This document shows positions 1 to 12,342 of a stretch of DNA of 64,000 bases, one piece after another. The first letter of the stretch is position 1. Each line of letters opens with the position of its first letter. The DNA is taken from NCBI GenBank assembly GCA_019671135.1, contig JAHRHY010000022.1, positions 372,001 through 436,000 of the forward strand, in the 5' to 3' direction. The notes beneath the pieces are model-generated. The model ran no database searches. It saw only the letters and a list, made by a program, of their open reading frames with translations, and had not been told where the DNA came from. The DNA comes from Linnemannia hyalina (Eukaryota; Mortierellomycota; Mortierellomycetes; Mortierellales; Mortierellaceae). Made by a program: the position numbers and the translations under genes.

Positions 1-1970
1 AAACTCCGCAGGCGCTGCAGTTGGAGCGAGATGAAGCTTTCGCACGTGAGCTACAAGACGGAGAGGACTCTCAAAGGTTATCTACTCAGGGTGAGACCGA
101 CGAGGACACAGAGCAGAAGCTTCAGCGATCGAAAGGTCAACGAGCGACAGCAGGAGTGACAGGAGCAGGAGTAGGAACAGGAAATACCATGACGCTTGAA
201 GAACAGCGACTTGAGAGCGACATGACTATGGCAAAGCGGATGCAGCAGGAAGAGAATGATGACGAACCACAGAGCGACAGCAAGTCAGGTTCTGTCGTTC
301 GTAGGAAGCTTTCTCTGCGAATTATTGCTCAGAAGGAGAGGCTCTTGTCGTCCACCTCTGAGAGCACAACACCTGCAGCTTTACCATCACGACCAAAAAA
401 GACAGCCACCAGAACTCGCTCGAATCCCTCGGCGGCCAAGCAGAAGCAACAGAAGCCACAAAAGCAGCACAAGCCAACCAGTAAACTTACTCGTCAACTC
501 GCTGCATCGTCGTCAGCATCATCGACTACTCCTGTTCAGGCATCATCACCATCCATCCAGTCAGCGGTAGAAACGTCTCTTCCTCCATTCTCTTTGCCGT
601 CACCCATGCTATCCTCAACAACTCACCTACGAAAGGTCACGATATCGTCTCTATTAACAACTTCGTCAACTCCGTCACCTACTGGATGGGATTTCCCCTC
701 CACCGGTCGTTCGTCTCCCCGGTCTCCTCCGCGAGTGCGTACAAACCTTTATACCCCCTACAAAAGGTCAGGCTCGCCACAACCATCGCGTACTCAATCG
801 CCTCCCACCCGGTCCACACGGCCCTCGTCGCCACGCGGCCAGCACTCTCCGCGGTTGTCTCCACCACAGGCAGGAACTGAACATCAATTCCAGTCGTCAG
901 GAAGGTCACCTCAGCCCGAACAGTCAAAAGAAGGACTTAACTTGTTGGCAGATGCTTGTGAGAGAGCCGCATCCTTAACCTCGTCCTCTTTATCGACTTT
1001 AGTATCAACACCAGCAACTGAGCAGATCCATCAGCACTACAGCACAACCGGTGCCCTCGCTGGCGAGTCCTCAACCACAACCACAATCGCCACCAACACC
1101 ACTCCAACATATTCCAGTAACCAACTTTCACCCCACGCAGAACCTGGATCCTCTACCGCTACTACAGTCCTAGCGACCCCCACAGAGAACGGAACAGGGT
1201 CTCCATCAGAAAAAGCACCCCCTCGTACCTCTCGTCGCAGTCAACGGATCCAGGAACAATACATGAATGAGAGCGTGTCAAAACACTTGGCCAAGGAAAA
1301 GGCGAGGAAGGAAGAGGAGGAGCGAAAGGCCAAGGAAGTGAAGAAGAAAGGTCGCAAGCCCAGGACGGTCAAAGAGGAAAATAAGGAGGAGGAGGAGGAG
1401 GAGGAGGAGGAAGAGGAGGGGAAGGGGGCTACGAAGAAGGGTCACAAGCCAAGGCCAACCGAGGAGGAAGCAAAGGAGGAAGCTGAGGAGGTGAAGCCGA
1501 AAGGTAGAAAGCATAAGGCCACTGAAGAAGCGAGTAGGGAGGATATCGTGGTGAAGAAGGGTCGGAAGCCCAAAGCAGCTAAGGAGGGGGAAACGAAGGA
1601 GGAAGCTACCGAGGCGAAGAAGGGTCGCAGGCCTAAGGCAGTCAAGGATAAAGAGACAAAGGAGGACGCCTCCGTGGTGAAAAAGGTCCGGATACCCAAG
1701 ACGGCCACGGAGGAAAAGAAAATGGAGGTTGAGGAGGAAAAGAAAATGGAGGTTGAGGAGGCAAAGCCGATGGACCGCAAGCGCAAGGGCACGGATGAAG
1801 TGAAGGAGGAGGGGAATGCCGAGTTGAAGAAGGTCCGGAAGCCTAGGACATTCAAGAAGGATACACAGAGGGAAGACAAGGCCAACGGTGAGAAAGGCAA
1901 TGGCAAGAGGGCTAAGAAACGAGCGCGAAAAGTCGTGATCCCGTACCCCATCCTCATAGTACAACCGTAA
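1..1970 (+). CDS. Partial basic/acidic repeat protein with AT-hook-like motifs (5' end missing)
   Basis: The reading frame is open to the left edge of the window (first full codon at base 3) with no convincing ATG, so this is the 3' part of a longer gene; at least 655 residues are visible. The N-terminal part has two short E/Q-rich stretches, around LERDEAFARELQ and SDMTMAKRMQQEE. A long Ser/Pro/Thr-rich, probably disordered middle follows. The last ~230 residues are Lys/Glu-rich and hold about eight degenerate units built on KKGRKPK-type cores (GRKPR, GHKPR, GRKHK, GRKPK, GRRPK), each followed by an acidic stretch. GRKP cores resemble minor-groove AT-hooks, so a nuclear chromatin or DNA-binding role is plausible but inferred. 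A GAG run near 1388-1420 encodes a poly-Glu tract. I recognise no enzyme domain. Confidence 0.7.
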   Translation, partial: TPQALQLERDEAFARELQDGEDSQRLSTQGETDEDTEQKLQRSKGQRATAGVTGAGVGTGNTMTLEEQRLESDMTMAKRMQQEENDDEPQSDSKSGSVVRRKLSLRIIAQKERLLSSTSESTTPAALPSRPKKTATRTRSNPSAAKQKQQKPQKQHKPTSKLTRQLAASSSASSTTPVQASSPSIQSAVETSLPPFSLPSPMLSSTTHLRKVTISSLLTTSSTPSPTGWDFPSTGRSSPRSPPRVRTNLYTPYKRSGSPQPSRTQSPPTRSTRPSSPRGQHSPRLSPPQAGTEHQFQSSGRSPQPEQSKEGLNLLADACERAASLTSSSLSTLVSTPATEQIHQHYSTTGALAGESSTTTTIATNTTPTYSSNQLSPHAEPGSSTATTVLATPTENGTGSPSEKAPPRTSRRSQRIQEQYMNESVSKHLAKEKARKEEEERKAKEVKKKGRKPRTVKEENKEEEEEEEEEEEGKGATKKGHKPRPTEEEAKEEAEEVKPKGRKHKATEEASREDIVVKKGRKPKAAKEGETKEEATEAKKGRRPKAVKDKETKEDASVVKKVRIPKTATEEKKMEVEEEKKMEVEEAKPMDRKRKGTDEVKEEGNAELKKVRKPRTFKKDTQREDKANGEKGNGKRAKKRARKVVIPYPILIVQP

Positions 1971-4014
1971 TGTCTAATCACATACCCAACCCATAGAATA
2001 TCTCAACAACGGTACCCAACTTACTTGAATTTTTATATTTTTTTTGTACGCGTGTGTTGGTGGTTTCTATAATCTGATTGCGTTGTTCGTAATGGCTGTG
2101 AGGGAGGAATGCGAAGGGAGAGATAATTACTGTTCAAGACCTCTCATGAGAACGGCTGTGAGTCAATTGAGTGGCGATGATCTCTCATTATGAAACTAAG
2201 CTGTGGGATTAGAGTGGCAATGCTCTCTCATTGCGAACTTGGCTGTGAGACTAAGGGCGGTAAAGTGCATAACTTACATAACAAGGGAAGAGCCAAAAAT
2301 ATCGGCGAAAAGGGCGATCCACCACATCTATGAAAATGTGTCCTTTGCATGTCTTGGTCCCGGTAAGCGAAGATAGCATTTCTCGAACAGAGCAATGCCC
2401 CGAAACAAAAGATGAGCCCAAAAAATGACACGATAAAAAAAAAACATTTCGTTCACAAAAAGGGCAAACAGCCCATGCAAGTAATGCGCTACTTCCCATG
2501 GGGCGGGATAGATCTAAAGATCTAATAAATCGCACTTCGCTCTTAAGACGTTACAAGCACCGTCTCTTTGTTCATGGGCGTAGAAGGTAGGGGTAGATGG
2601 GGTCATCGTTTATCCTATTCTTCATGAAGTCATTGGAGTTTAGCAGAGTGACTGTCTACGTATATTTGTTGTTAGGTTCAATTGACGGAAGGAGGAGGCG
2701 CAATTAGCTGGTATGTGCGTTGTGAGTATGTGAAAAGTAAGGGCCAAGTGTCATTTCCTGGCCTCTTATGCTCACACGTCCTTGATTTTTTTTCTGTTGA
2801 GGTCATTATCACAGCCATTGGAGTTCTCATTCCCAGGTGAATGGACTAGGGGGAGCTGAAAAGAGGGGTGATCCAAAAATAAACGTACAGCCACCACTAG
2901 GCTGAGTTCAAAAATGTCTACTTTTTTCCTCTCGTGGGGACGCCAGCACTAAGGCAAGGCTAGCAAGTACTAGTCTGCCTCTCGCGCTCAATGATCCCCT
3001 GATCAGACCGCCTCCTGACCGTGGGATCGGGTGGAGAGAAGAAGCGAGTAGAACGGCACAGTTACTGCGAGTGGGCTGATGAGAACGTATCTACGTGGAG
3101 AGGAAGAAATGGAAGATTCAGGTGAACATAAAAGGGATGACGGAAATTGCGCAAGCAAAAATTATTTTTTTGTTAGAAAACACACAGAGAGAGGATATAC
3201 AGTTTGGGCGTTTGCACAGTATGCAGGCTGTAATCACATAAACGAAAAAAGGTTTGGGCGGGGTAAGGTAACTCGGGAGGGAAAGATCAATGAGAAGGGT
3301 TTATCTTGCCTCCAGAAGGGTCTTTCATGGTCGGTGTTCCATTTTGTGTCGACTTTTTGTTGCTGTTTGTTTGGTGAGGTATGAGAGCCTGGGTACTAGA
3401 TGATGGGACAATAGGGATTAACGTGTTATTTGTATTCATCCGCACAACAGGACATCTACCGGGGAAGACAATTACCAGGCGTCTTGTTTAAAGAATCAAG
3501 GACAAGATGGAACACAATATAAGAATAGGACAAAAAATGTTGCGGAATAGACCGACAAAAATAAAAACAGAGAACGAGAGAACGAGAGAGGGGGAGTGAC
3601 ATAGGCCTTGTGCGTGAAAGATAGGTAAAAGGATGCAATGGTTAGCACTGCCTTTTTCCTCAACAGAACCGTCACAAGTCCGGTCGACTTTCAGGTACCG
3701 TCCCCGCGATACATTAGTCGACTATGGCCAACGGTGATAATGGTTGTCTAATGGTTTTTATTTCATGGGCTGTTGTCATAGTTTCGATCGACTGGGACTG
3801 TTCTTTTGTATTAGTACCCTTTGAAGTTTCTGTATAAAAAGACATTCATCCACCCACCTTGTCCATCATCAACAACCGCCTCTTTTCTCCCCACTACTAC
3901 TCCCTCTTGGCAAGGAGACATATATAACTGCACGCACTCACACCCCTATCATTTCTTCATCGTATACCCTCCAGTTTAATCCACTCTCTTCATATACCTC
4001 AGCAACAACAACAA
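1971..4014. other. Intergenic region, no gene seen
   Basis: About 2 kb between the stop of the basic protein and the first M13 gene. Short open frames occur on both strands, but none has family-like sequence or a credible intron pattern. The last 200 bp look like a promoter and 5' leader (TATA box, then CT-rich sequence). Confidence 0.5.
3833..3839 (+). promoter_or_regulatory. TATA box of M13 gene 1
   Basis: TATAAAA lies about 175 bp upstream of the ATG at 4015 and is followed by a CT-rich leader, a normal arrangement for a fungal promoter. Confidence 0.5.
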
Positions 4015-6967
4015 ATGGTCTATACAACCAAGCTTTATGTCCTGTTGGCGATCGGAGTTGCTCTGAACGTCGTCCGGGCTGCGCCCACACAATCGTCAAT
4101 CAATAACAAGGTACCATCACCGCATTTACCTCATTATCTGATATTCTACCATCATTGGCACTTTTACCCATTTCACGCACTGACCATACCCTTCTTACAA
4201 CATCCTGGTAACTGATTTCTCACAAACACATAGGCCATTTGCACAACCCCACAATGTGTCCTCACAGCAGCAGGCGTCATCAACGACATGGACCCCGAGA
4301 TCGACCCATGTCAAGACTTTCGGCAGTTCGCTTGTAAGCATTTTTTTCTTGTGTCACCAGGGAAAAAAAGTAGGGTGAATGAACAAAAAATCATATTTCT
4401 TTTTTCTTAACTCCTCGCCTTGTTTGTTGCCGTAGGTGGAGGGTTCGATGAAAGGAATGAGATCCCTGCCGAGACAATATCTGCCGATTACTTTAGCGTT
4501 ATTTACAACGACAACAGTGTATGTGCACTCCCATTCCTATTTTCCCTCTCTTTCTCTTTGCGATTAATGTTTGTTCCGTCGCATTCTCCAAGACTAACCC
4601 CGACAACTGTAATTTTGCCTTCTGACGTAATTAGCGTGTTATCCGCTCGATCTCAGAAGTGTCCCTCGGTAAGGCGCCCAAGCCTGCTGCCGGAGACGCG
4701 GCTGAAGAAAGTAATCTCAAGAAGCTTCACGACCTATATGACAGCTGCATGGACGAGGCCACGATTCTCAAGGTGGGCCGCAAACCTATTGTTGACCTTC
4801 TCCACAAGCTCCTTGAGTCCCTCCCTGACAGCAAATCGACCGGTGTCGACAAGTCAGTTCTTACCAAGGCGTTGGGTCAGGTCTCCAAGCTGGGATTGAA
4901 CGGCTTCCTTTCATTCTTGGTCATGCCGGATGGGAAGGAACCTATGATCAACTCTTTGGTGGTCTCTGAAGGTGGACTGGGATTGCCTGCAAAGTCGTTA
5001 TATGAGGTGCCTGCCATTGTCGAGATCTATCAAGGGATCGTTGCACAAATGTTCCAGATCATTGTGGGAGATGAGGATGTCGCCAACCGAACAGAGCCTC
5101 TTTTGCCCAAGGATATCACGCAGGAGTGGTTGGATGTCGCTAAGGATGTCGTGGCCTTTGAGACCCAGCTTGCGTCAATTGGAACCGAAATCGTGGATCA
5201 AAGGGACCCGCTCAAGTTCAACAACCCGCGTACTGCCGAAGAGTTGTCGGTCATGACCCCATCGATCGACTGGCCACTATTGGTCCAGGAACTTCTCCCT
5301 GCCGGCGCCCAATACAATCGAACCATTCTCGCCCTCTCAGTACCGTATGTCACCAAGCTGGACACCATCCTCAAGAACACCACAACCACAACTCTCCAGC
5401 ACTACTTCTCTTGGCTTACCATCAGCACCTATGCCACGAACCTCGCTGAGCCGTACAAGCAACCCTTGACTGCCCTTTTCGCCACTCTGAACGGAATGTC
5501 GCCAAATATCAAGGTCGATCGTTGGAAGGCCTGTATCGCCAATGTCAACACGAACGTGGGCGAGATTGTTGGTCACTACTTTATCAAGGAGCGGTTCAAA
5601 GGCAACAGTCGTCAGGACTTTACGGACATCATCGAGTCCCTCCGGGAGACCTACACCAAAGCCATGCCCGCATACGACTGGCTCGACAAATCGACTCTCG
5701 ACGGTGCTCTAAAGAAGCTGGCGGCGATTGAACCTTTGGTCGGATACTCGACGGGCTCTCCAAATGTCCCTTCAACAAAATCACTGCAGGAATACTATGA
5801 GGGCTACGACGTAGCCGCGGACGACTATTTTGGCAACATGTTGAAGTTTGCGACTTGGCAGAGCGAAATGACGATGGCCCAGGCCGGCAAAACTATTGAC
5901 CGCAAGAAGATGCTCACGACCCCCCAGACGGTCAATGCCTTCTACAGCCCCTACGCCAACCAAGTCTTGGTCCCCGCTGGTATTTTGCAGTTCCCTTACT
6001 ACCATGTCGAGAACCCAGAATATGTCAACTATGGCGCCATGGGTGTCATTGCTGGCCATGAGATCACTGTAAGTTTTTTTTTCCACTTTCTCTTGTTTGT
6101 TCAGGCACTGTTCGTTTGTTTGTTTGTGTTACGATTTTGCTCTTATAATGGACTAAATCTTTCATCCTCCTTTTGCTTCCTTCTGCAGCATGGATTTGAT
6201 AGCATGGGATCTCACTTTGATCCTCAGGGCGCTCTCCGAAACGTAAGTTACACCAAGTCCCTCGCCAATTGATACTTCTGTTCCCCCCATCTCACACCCT
6301 TCCTTTCCTTCCATTTTTTGCTCACATCGCTTTTTTTTTCTCTTGGCGCATCCTTATATAGTGGTGGACAAACGGGACAATGACGGCGTTCAACAACAAG
6401 GCAAAGTGCTTCGTGGGCCAGTACAACAACTTCACGATCAATGGACCCGACGGCAGCGAGAATAATGTCGATGGCGCTCTGACACTGAACGAGAACATTG
6501 CCGACAATGGAGGGCTCAAGCAGACCTTCCGTACCTGGCAGAACCGCCACAAATCTGATCCCTCTGGCAAAAAGTAAGTTTGCAATTTTTGATCTGTGCT
6601 CTTTGCATTTTCATTTTTGTGACACCCATCCAAAGTTGAAAAAATGATCCTCGACCATGCTGACCCTATTCCCTCTCTCTCCTTCCTTCCCTCCCCCTCT
6701 TGTCATTCCTCCCTCAGATACAAGAACTTCAGACTGCCAGGACTGGAAAAATACACGCCCGAGCAACTGTTCTTCATTTCATATGGTCGTTTGTGGTGCG
6801 CAAAAGTGCGGCCAGAGGCTGAGGTCCAGTTACTCCAGACCGATACCCATTCTCCCGCAAAGTGGCGCATTAATGCCCCCGTCATGAACTTGCCCGAGTT
6901 CTCGGAGGTGTTCAAATGTAAGGCTGGCAGTCCTATGAACCCTGCCAAGAAATGCGAGCTGTGGTAG
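4015..6967 (+). CDS. Secreted M13 (neprilysin-like) zinc metallopeptidase, copy 1
   Basis: Seven exons read as 4015-4110, 4234-4333, 4436-4518, 4635-6068, 6189-6242, 6362-6573 and 6718-6967, giving 742 residues. The N-terminus is a typical signal peptide (hydrophobic core LLAIGVAL, Ala-rich end near residue 23), so the enzyme is probably secreted. The M13 N-terminal signature with Cys pairs (CTTPQC, DPCQDF, FACGGF) follows. The substrate-binding motif NAFY is near residue 527. The zinc site HEITH spans residues 568-572 and is split by an intron after its fourth residue. The third zinc ligand is Glu633 in ENIADNGG. The protein ends in CELW, matching the C-terminal Cys-x-x-Trp of the family. 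M13 enzymes cleave peptides on the amino side of hydrophobic residues; the substrate here is unknown. All catalytic residues are present. Confidence 0.93.
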
Positions 6968-7557
6968 CGTTTTTTTCCTGTAATGGACAGTAGATGTAGC
7001 CAAGAGCAGGCTGTTACTTAGATAGAATGCGAATATTCGCAGTATGGGGATTAAAAAAAATCTCGCTACAGAACTGTTCACAAAGATGAAGGAAGGCGAA
7101 CCAAGACACGTATGCTTCGACAAGGTCATTTCTTTTTTCTCTTCATTTTATTTCGCGAAGTTGTCTTTCGTCTTGTCATGAAATCAGAAATAAAGTGCGT
7201 CTCTATCGATCCCCCTTCCCCCATTCTCATCATGTTTGCTTCTTGACCCCTTTGAGACGGAGAATTGAAACGGCAAGATCAGTCCCCTGGCTGATGGATC
7301 AAGACTCATCAACAGCCTCAAATTTGCCGAAAAGCGGTGCATCAAATGGCGTTTTTCTGTACTCATGCAATTTCGAGGCCTTCAAGTGCCCTGTGCTGGT
7401 AGTCCCATGAACCCTGCCAGTGCTGAAGAAAATAACTGGAACACGTGACCACTTGCTCCTTGCTATTTTTCCCGCGGCATGCCTGGGAGTGATTTTTAGT
7501 TTGTACCCTTTTCCTCGAACTCGAACAGACCAGAACGGATCAACAAGCACGACATTC
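6968..7557. other. Intergenic region with a short M13 3'-end relic
   Basis: Spacer between M13 copy 1 and the large LRR-like gene. Apart from the ~60-bp M13-like fragment listed separately, I see only AT-rich sequence and the leader of the next gene. Confidence 0.4.
7371..7430 (+). pseudogene. Relic of an M13 peptidase C-terminus
   Basis: The DNA resembles the last ~20 codons of the M13 genes: an EAFKC-like segment, then, after a frame change, a GSPMNPA-like segment, ending about where the CxxW tail should be. It lies 400 bp downstream of M13 copy 1 and cannot encode a product. Its shortness keeps confidence low. Confidence 0.4.
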
Positions 7558-10500
7558 ATGGCCAATGAACAACTACCCACCAATACCATAACACCACCGC
7601 CCCTCGCTACCGGTGCATCCCTCCCATTAACATCAACAACCTCAACATCAGCAGTAGAAACATACTTCCAGACCTTCCGTTCAGAACGTGAGAAGAAAGG
7701 CAACATTCGGATCCCAGTGGTCCAACACCCGACCCTGAGAGACCTCTACGTGATCTGGACTGACATTACTGACTGTTTCCCAGGGGCGACGAGGGTCCAG
7801 TTTGACAATGTGTTTGTTCCTATGTTGAGGGATAAGCGGTGCTACCGGTGAGTTGTCTTTTTGGGCGAATCGTCTGTGGAATGGATCACAGGGGTTGATG
7901 TATGGGTTCATCGTCATGGCAGAGACTGAAGGTGCGATGTACTTGAAGTGTGCAGTTAGAACTGACCCCTGTTCGTAATTTTTTATGTTGATAGCGTGAA
8001 GCCGCACGGAATTCGGTATCACCCCGGGATTGTACTGGATGTTGTCTATGGAGACAATTCATACAGGAGGACCATCAAAAACAGTGACCACACTACCCCC
8101 TTGATCAACAACTACAGCACTTCAGCTCCTACAGGTTACACGATCAACGGCACTGGAACACCAACGACTGTTATACTTGCGCCAGCAGTACCAACACCCA
8201 AAGGTCGCGATTCTGCATTGGGATTGGTGAACGGGAAGGCCGCTCTGGGCCAGGCTGTGAGTCAGGATGCAGCTACGCCTAACGAGGGGTCCTTGCTGGA
8301 GGAGAGCGACGACGGCGACCTGAATGCCCGTGAAGAGGACCTGGAGGACGATTACGATGATCACGATGTCCTTGGTGAGGGCGAGGATGATACCGAACAC
8401 CAGGAGGTCGAGATCAACGAGGTGGTACCAGCACCTGTCGACAAGGAGCAGTCACCGCAGCAGAGCGTCGTGGTTCAGCCAACCACAACTACCACCACAA
8501 CGCAACTAGTCGAGACAGAGGTGATAGAAGGGGTCAAGAAACAAGGGGGCGATATTGTTTTACCAACCCGTGAGGAAATATCGAACGCAGTCGCCACAGC
8601 AGTACAAGGACCTTCGGCGGCAGCAATAGCAGCGGCAGAGGCAGCGATCGCAGCAGCAGGAGCCACAGGAACCACCAAGGCGCTCCTGGTCGCAGTTCAA
8701 GAGATCGCATCAGCGTTAATGTCCGAGTCGACCCAAAGAGATATCCCCCACAAGCGCGCCCCACGGATAGGACCCCTCCTAGTCGCGGATCTGGTCGAGC
8801 ACCGCGTCAAGGATATGATCAAGAGTCGGTTCACCTGGTCCGACCTGGGCCACTCGCGATTCTTTTGTTTCCTCCCCATCATCCGAGGACCGACAGTTAC
8901 TGTGACAAAGGCGACCAAGACGGGAATTACTACGACAACGCAGACGGTGCCCAACTACGACGCCAAGATTTACAGCGACACCAAGTTCGACTTTTTCTAC
9001 ATCTGCGATTGTGGCGATATTCCCGGATTTGAGAACCGCTGGTTCCCGCACTGGAACATCAAGGACGACGAGCACTACATTGAGCACCACCATAGTCGAG
9101 CCGCCGCTGAGAGTCTTTCCCAGCAGCAAATCGACCTCATGATCCCGATTGTAGGCGAGTATGTCATGGGAGTTCTGGAGATCCTCAAGTACGGCCTCTA
9201 CATCGAGAATGTCCTCAAGGTCCCTGCGCAGGCTAGCCCGGATTCGCAGAAACGGTTGTCATTGGCGATCAAGTACCTCGAGTCCAAGGGGATTATGTCC
9301 TGCGAGAAGTATAAGGCAGAGGCTTTTTCGGATCCAGAGAGTGTTGTCTCTGCGTTCTCGCTGGATGGTTTAAAGCCAATTGCGCCACTGGATAAGGAGG
9401 CGTCAAAAAAGTTTGAGGGCATGCTGGTCCAACACCGCTGGGAGAAGTATGACGAGATGAACCCTTACAGGACAACGGCGGGCGATACTCGATGGGTGTG
9501 TCTGGCGCATTGGTACGACATGTCGCCGCAGAAGGAGTGGGTCCTCGCCAACAAGTTCTCCAACAACCCCTCATCGACCAAGAGCAAGTACGATACCGTT
9601 CAAGGAGTCTTCAGTGCCGAACTCACCAACATCCAGCGGACGCGGGAGTATTTCCAACTGGCAGAGCGGCTGACAACAACACCAATGTTCCGGTTGATGC
9701 TAAACTGGGATCTGGCGCCAGAGGAGATGGATGAGATTTCGGCTTCGCTTGGTCGACTCACGGCGGCGGGAGTCCTGGTGCGGGTCAAGAACACCATTGG
9801 CAGTATCGGTACCCACGGCAACCACCACAGCAGCGGCTCCGTTCTAGGCTTTGGGACACCATACATCCAGTTGGCTATGGCTGCGCTGCGGAATCCCAAG
9901 ATTGACATTTTCAGGATGATCCAGCGTTTGCGGGATGATGAGACCGAGTACCCGATATACCACGAGCGCGACTTTTTGAAGGAGGCGAGTCTTTCGATGG
10001 ATGGGCTGACATACTTTTCGAGGGCGGCCAAGGATGGGCGAGTTAAGGCATCAATCAAGGTCACGGATATTGATCGGGCGGCCAAGACGGTCCGGGGTCT
10101 GGCCAAGGGGTTGCACCGGTTCTCGGAGTTGTGTCTGTCGATCGAGTCTGTTTGGAAGGAGGTGACTATCAAGTTTGCGGCGCCCGATTCTGGAAAGCCT
10201 GGGTGCGATGTCGAGGATACGGACTATATCAACGGCGACATGAGGACGTTCTTTGAGAAGCGCCAGGGATGTGACGAGATCAAGTACGACTGCTATGGAA
10301 TGCCCGATAACCGGTTCATCGGATTCAAGTGTCTTACTAAGGTCCGGATCGGGTTCTCTCTTGCGACGGATCTAACCAAACTGCGGGACATTATCAGTCT
10401 CAACAGGAACTTACGGGAGGTGGACTTGGAGAACATGACCAAGGACGACCCGAGTCAAATCTACGAATCGTGCAAAGCTTTATTGGCGATCCACCCCACC

Positions 10501-11688
10501 ATCAAGTCTTTTGAGGTCCGTCAGCGCCATAAGAACAAGACCCCTTCGTCGTTTGAGTGGAAGTACCCGAACGATTCGGCCAAGATGAGGGTGGCGATTA
10601 CCTGTTTCGAAGGTGACAAAGTCCAGGCGATGTTCCAAAGGTATGCCTCCGTCCTCGAGACATTATCGTTGGAGCAGATCCAGCCGAGTGATGCAACGGT
10701 GTTGGAGAAGTCGATGCGGCCTAAGAAGAGGCCCATGGTGCTGAGGAGGTTCTCGGTCATGGATGTTCATCTGTTGGATCCGGCTGTGATTGAGGATTTG
10801 AAGAAGATTATTTTGAGGAGTAATTTTGAGGATTTGACGGTTGCTGGGTCTGTGCTTGGGAAGCGGTCTGTTCCGGATCATGAGGCTGATGCGGAGGCGT
10901 TGTTGGAGACGAGTAAGCGCGCTGGGAGACAAGGTGGCACCAGTAACAAGAGTAGCAGGAACAGTGGCAGCAAATCCAGCATCAACAGCAATGGCAGCGC
11001 CAATGGGAACAGTAACAGCAGCAGCGGCAACAACAAGAACGGCAAGGGTAGCAAAGATACAGCAATGGACGACATGGCGTGCGCGATGGTGTGGGGCGAC
11101 TTTTTGATGGCGATCCGGTCCAAGCTGACGCACCTCTCGGTCTGGGGCAAGGGAACACATCTGCTGTTGAAGATCCTGGATTCCCGGATGAGCGAGTCGA
11201 TGGAGATGCCATTGCTGGACGAACTGTCAATCTCGGGCGACTGGGAGCAGAGTCTTTTTGAGTGCCGCTGGATGGAAGGCATCCTCCGATCGAAATCCAA
11301 ACAAGCTATAGAAGCCTCCGCCGCAGCTGCTGCCGCCGGACTTTCAGCACCAGGAGCCGCCCCCGTCCTCACCCAACCGATCAAACAACTCCATATCATG
11401 GACCTAACTGTGATGCCGGACGAATGGGAAAAGATGCTCAAGTACCTAGACTTTAGCAAGATCACCCGCTTGGACGTCCGACAAAAGAACGCCATTATCC
11501 ACAAAACCTACCAGTGGTTTGTTGAGGCCCTCCCCGCTGGCCAGATGAAGAGTCGCTGCAGTATAGCGATCCATGATGATGGAACGTTGGATGGGGAGAC
11601 GATTCTGGCGTATGAGGAGATTATAAGGGGGAAGGCTTGTGGGCAGAACGTCATGATTATGGTTAATGGATACCATATCTTTACTTAG
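7558..11688 (+). CDS. Large LRR-like protein of unknown function
   Basis: Two exons (7558-7847 and 7995-11688) joined at a GTGAGT/TAG intron give 1327 residues; the ATG at 7558 is the first in frame. No signal peptide is visible. The N-terminal ~100 residues contain a VYGDNSYR/HPGIVLD-type segment after the intron. An acidic stretch follows near residues 200-240, then an Ala-rich helix-like segment. A central globular part near residues 420-520 has the pattern CDCGD-PGF-PHW and a VMGVLEILKYGLYIE helix, which I associate with large uncharacterised protein families in Mortierellaceae. The C-terminal third (about 850-1300) contains irregular Leu-rich repeats of the F-box/LRR type, interrupted by a Ser/Asn/Gly-rich linker near residues 1080-1120. 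No clear F-box or catalytic motif is seen. The function is unknown; a protein-interaction role is inferred from the LRR part. Confidence 0.8.
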
Positions 11689-12342
11689 GCAAATAAGCAA
11701 CACGACTTCTTAATGCACACGACAGAATACATTGTTCACGAGATGCATGGCGAGGTTTTGTTGTTTGTGAGGACATCAGGCTATTTTCTGATTATTATTA
11801 TTTTTATTTTATTTTTCGTTTTTCAGGAAAGGGCGCCAGATTGCAACGGTTTGTTAATGGGGGGAGCATGGCGACACTCTCTTATCCGCCAGAGAGGGCC
11901 AGCTTGGATGTGGAGTATTTGAACCATTGATCCATTGCATGCACAACAACACTGTCTGGTTACTTTTCTGTGTGTTTTTGCAGGAATGCAAGAAAAAGGG
12001 TCATAGCGTTGAATTGGCACAGAATCTTACATTGCTGCATCCATGCGTCACTGCCCCTCCCATGGTGACACGGCATGTCGGGAATAGTTTATCTTTCTCT
12101 CGCCATCCTCCCTTTCTTCCCGCTCTGCTCATCTTTTCCTTCCCCTTGTCTTTCTTCTTTTTTACTTTTTTTCTCGCTCGCTCCTTTTCATTCTCTTTCC
12201 AACACACCACTCTCTCATTTTTTTCACACACTCTTCTTCTTCCACCCCACTCACCCCACCAACACTCAACCTCCTTCACAACCGCTCACAGCGACTTTTC
12301 TCTCTCTTTTTCCATGCAAACCCACCCATCCTCGCCCTTACT
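11689..12342. other. Intergenic region / promoter of Sel1-A1
   Basis: Contains AT-rich sequence, the conserved inverted-repeat element at 12047-12069 and a CT-rich leader before the Sel1-A1 start. No gene seen. Confidence 0.5.
12047..12069 (+). promoter_or_regulatory. Conserved 23-bp inverted repeat upstream of Sel1-A1
   Basis: GTCAC and GTGAC are separated by 13 nt ending in CCCATG, so the centre also reads CCATGG. The element lies 274 bp upstream of the ATG. It recurs upstream of the other three subfamily A Sel1 genes, which points to a shared transcription-factor site. Confidence 0.55.

Noticed and set aside
3079..3384. 101-codon open frame between the first two genes
   Set aside because: Composition is not protein-like, with no domain or introns and no promoter features.
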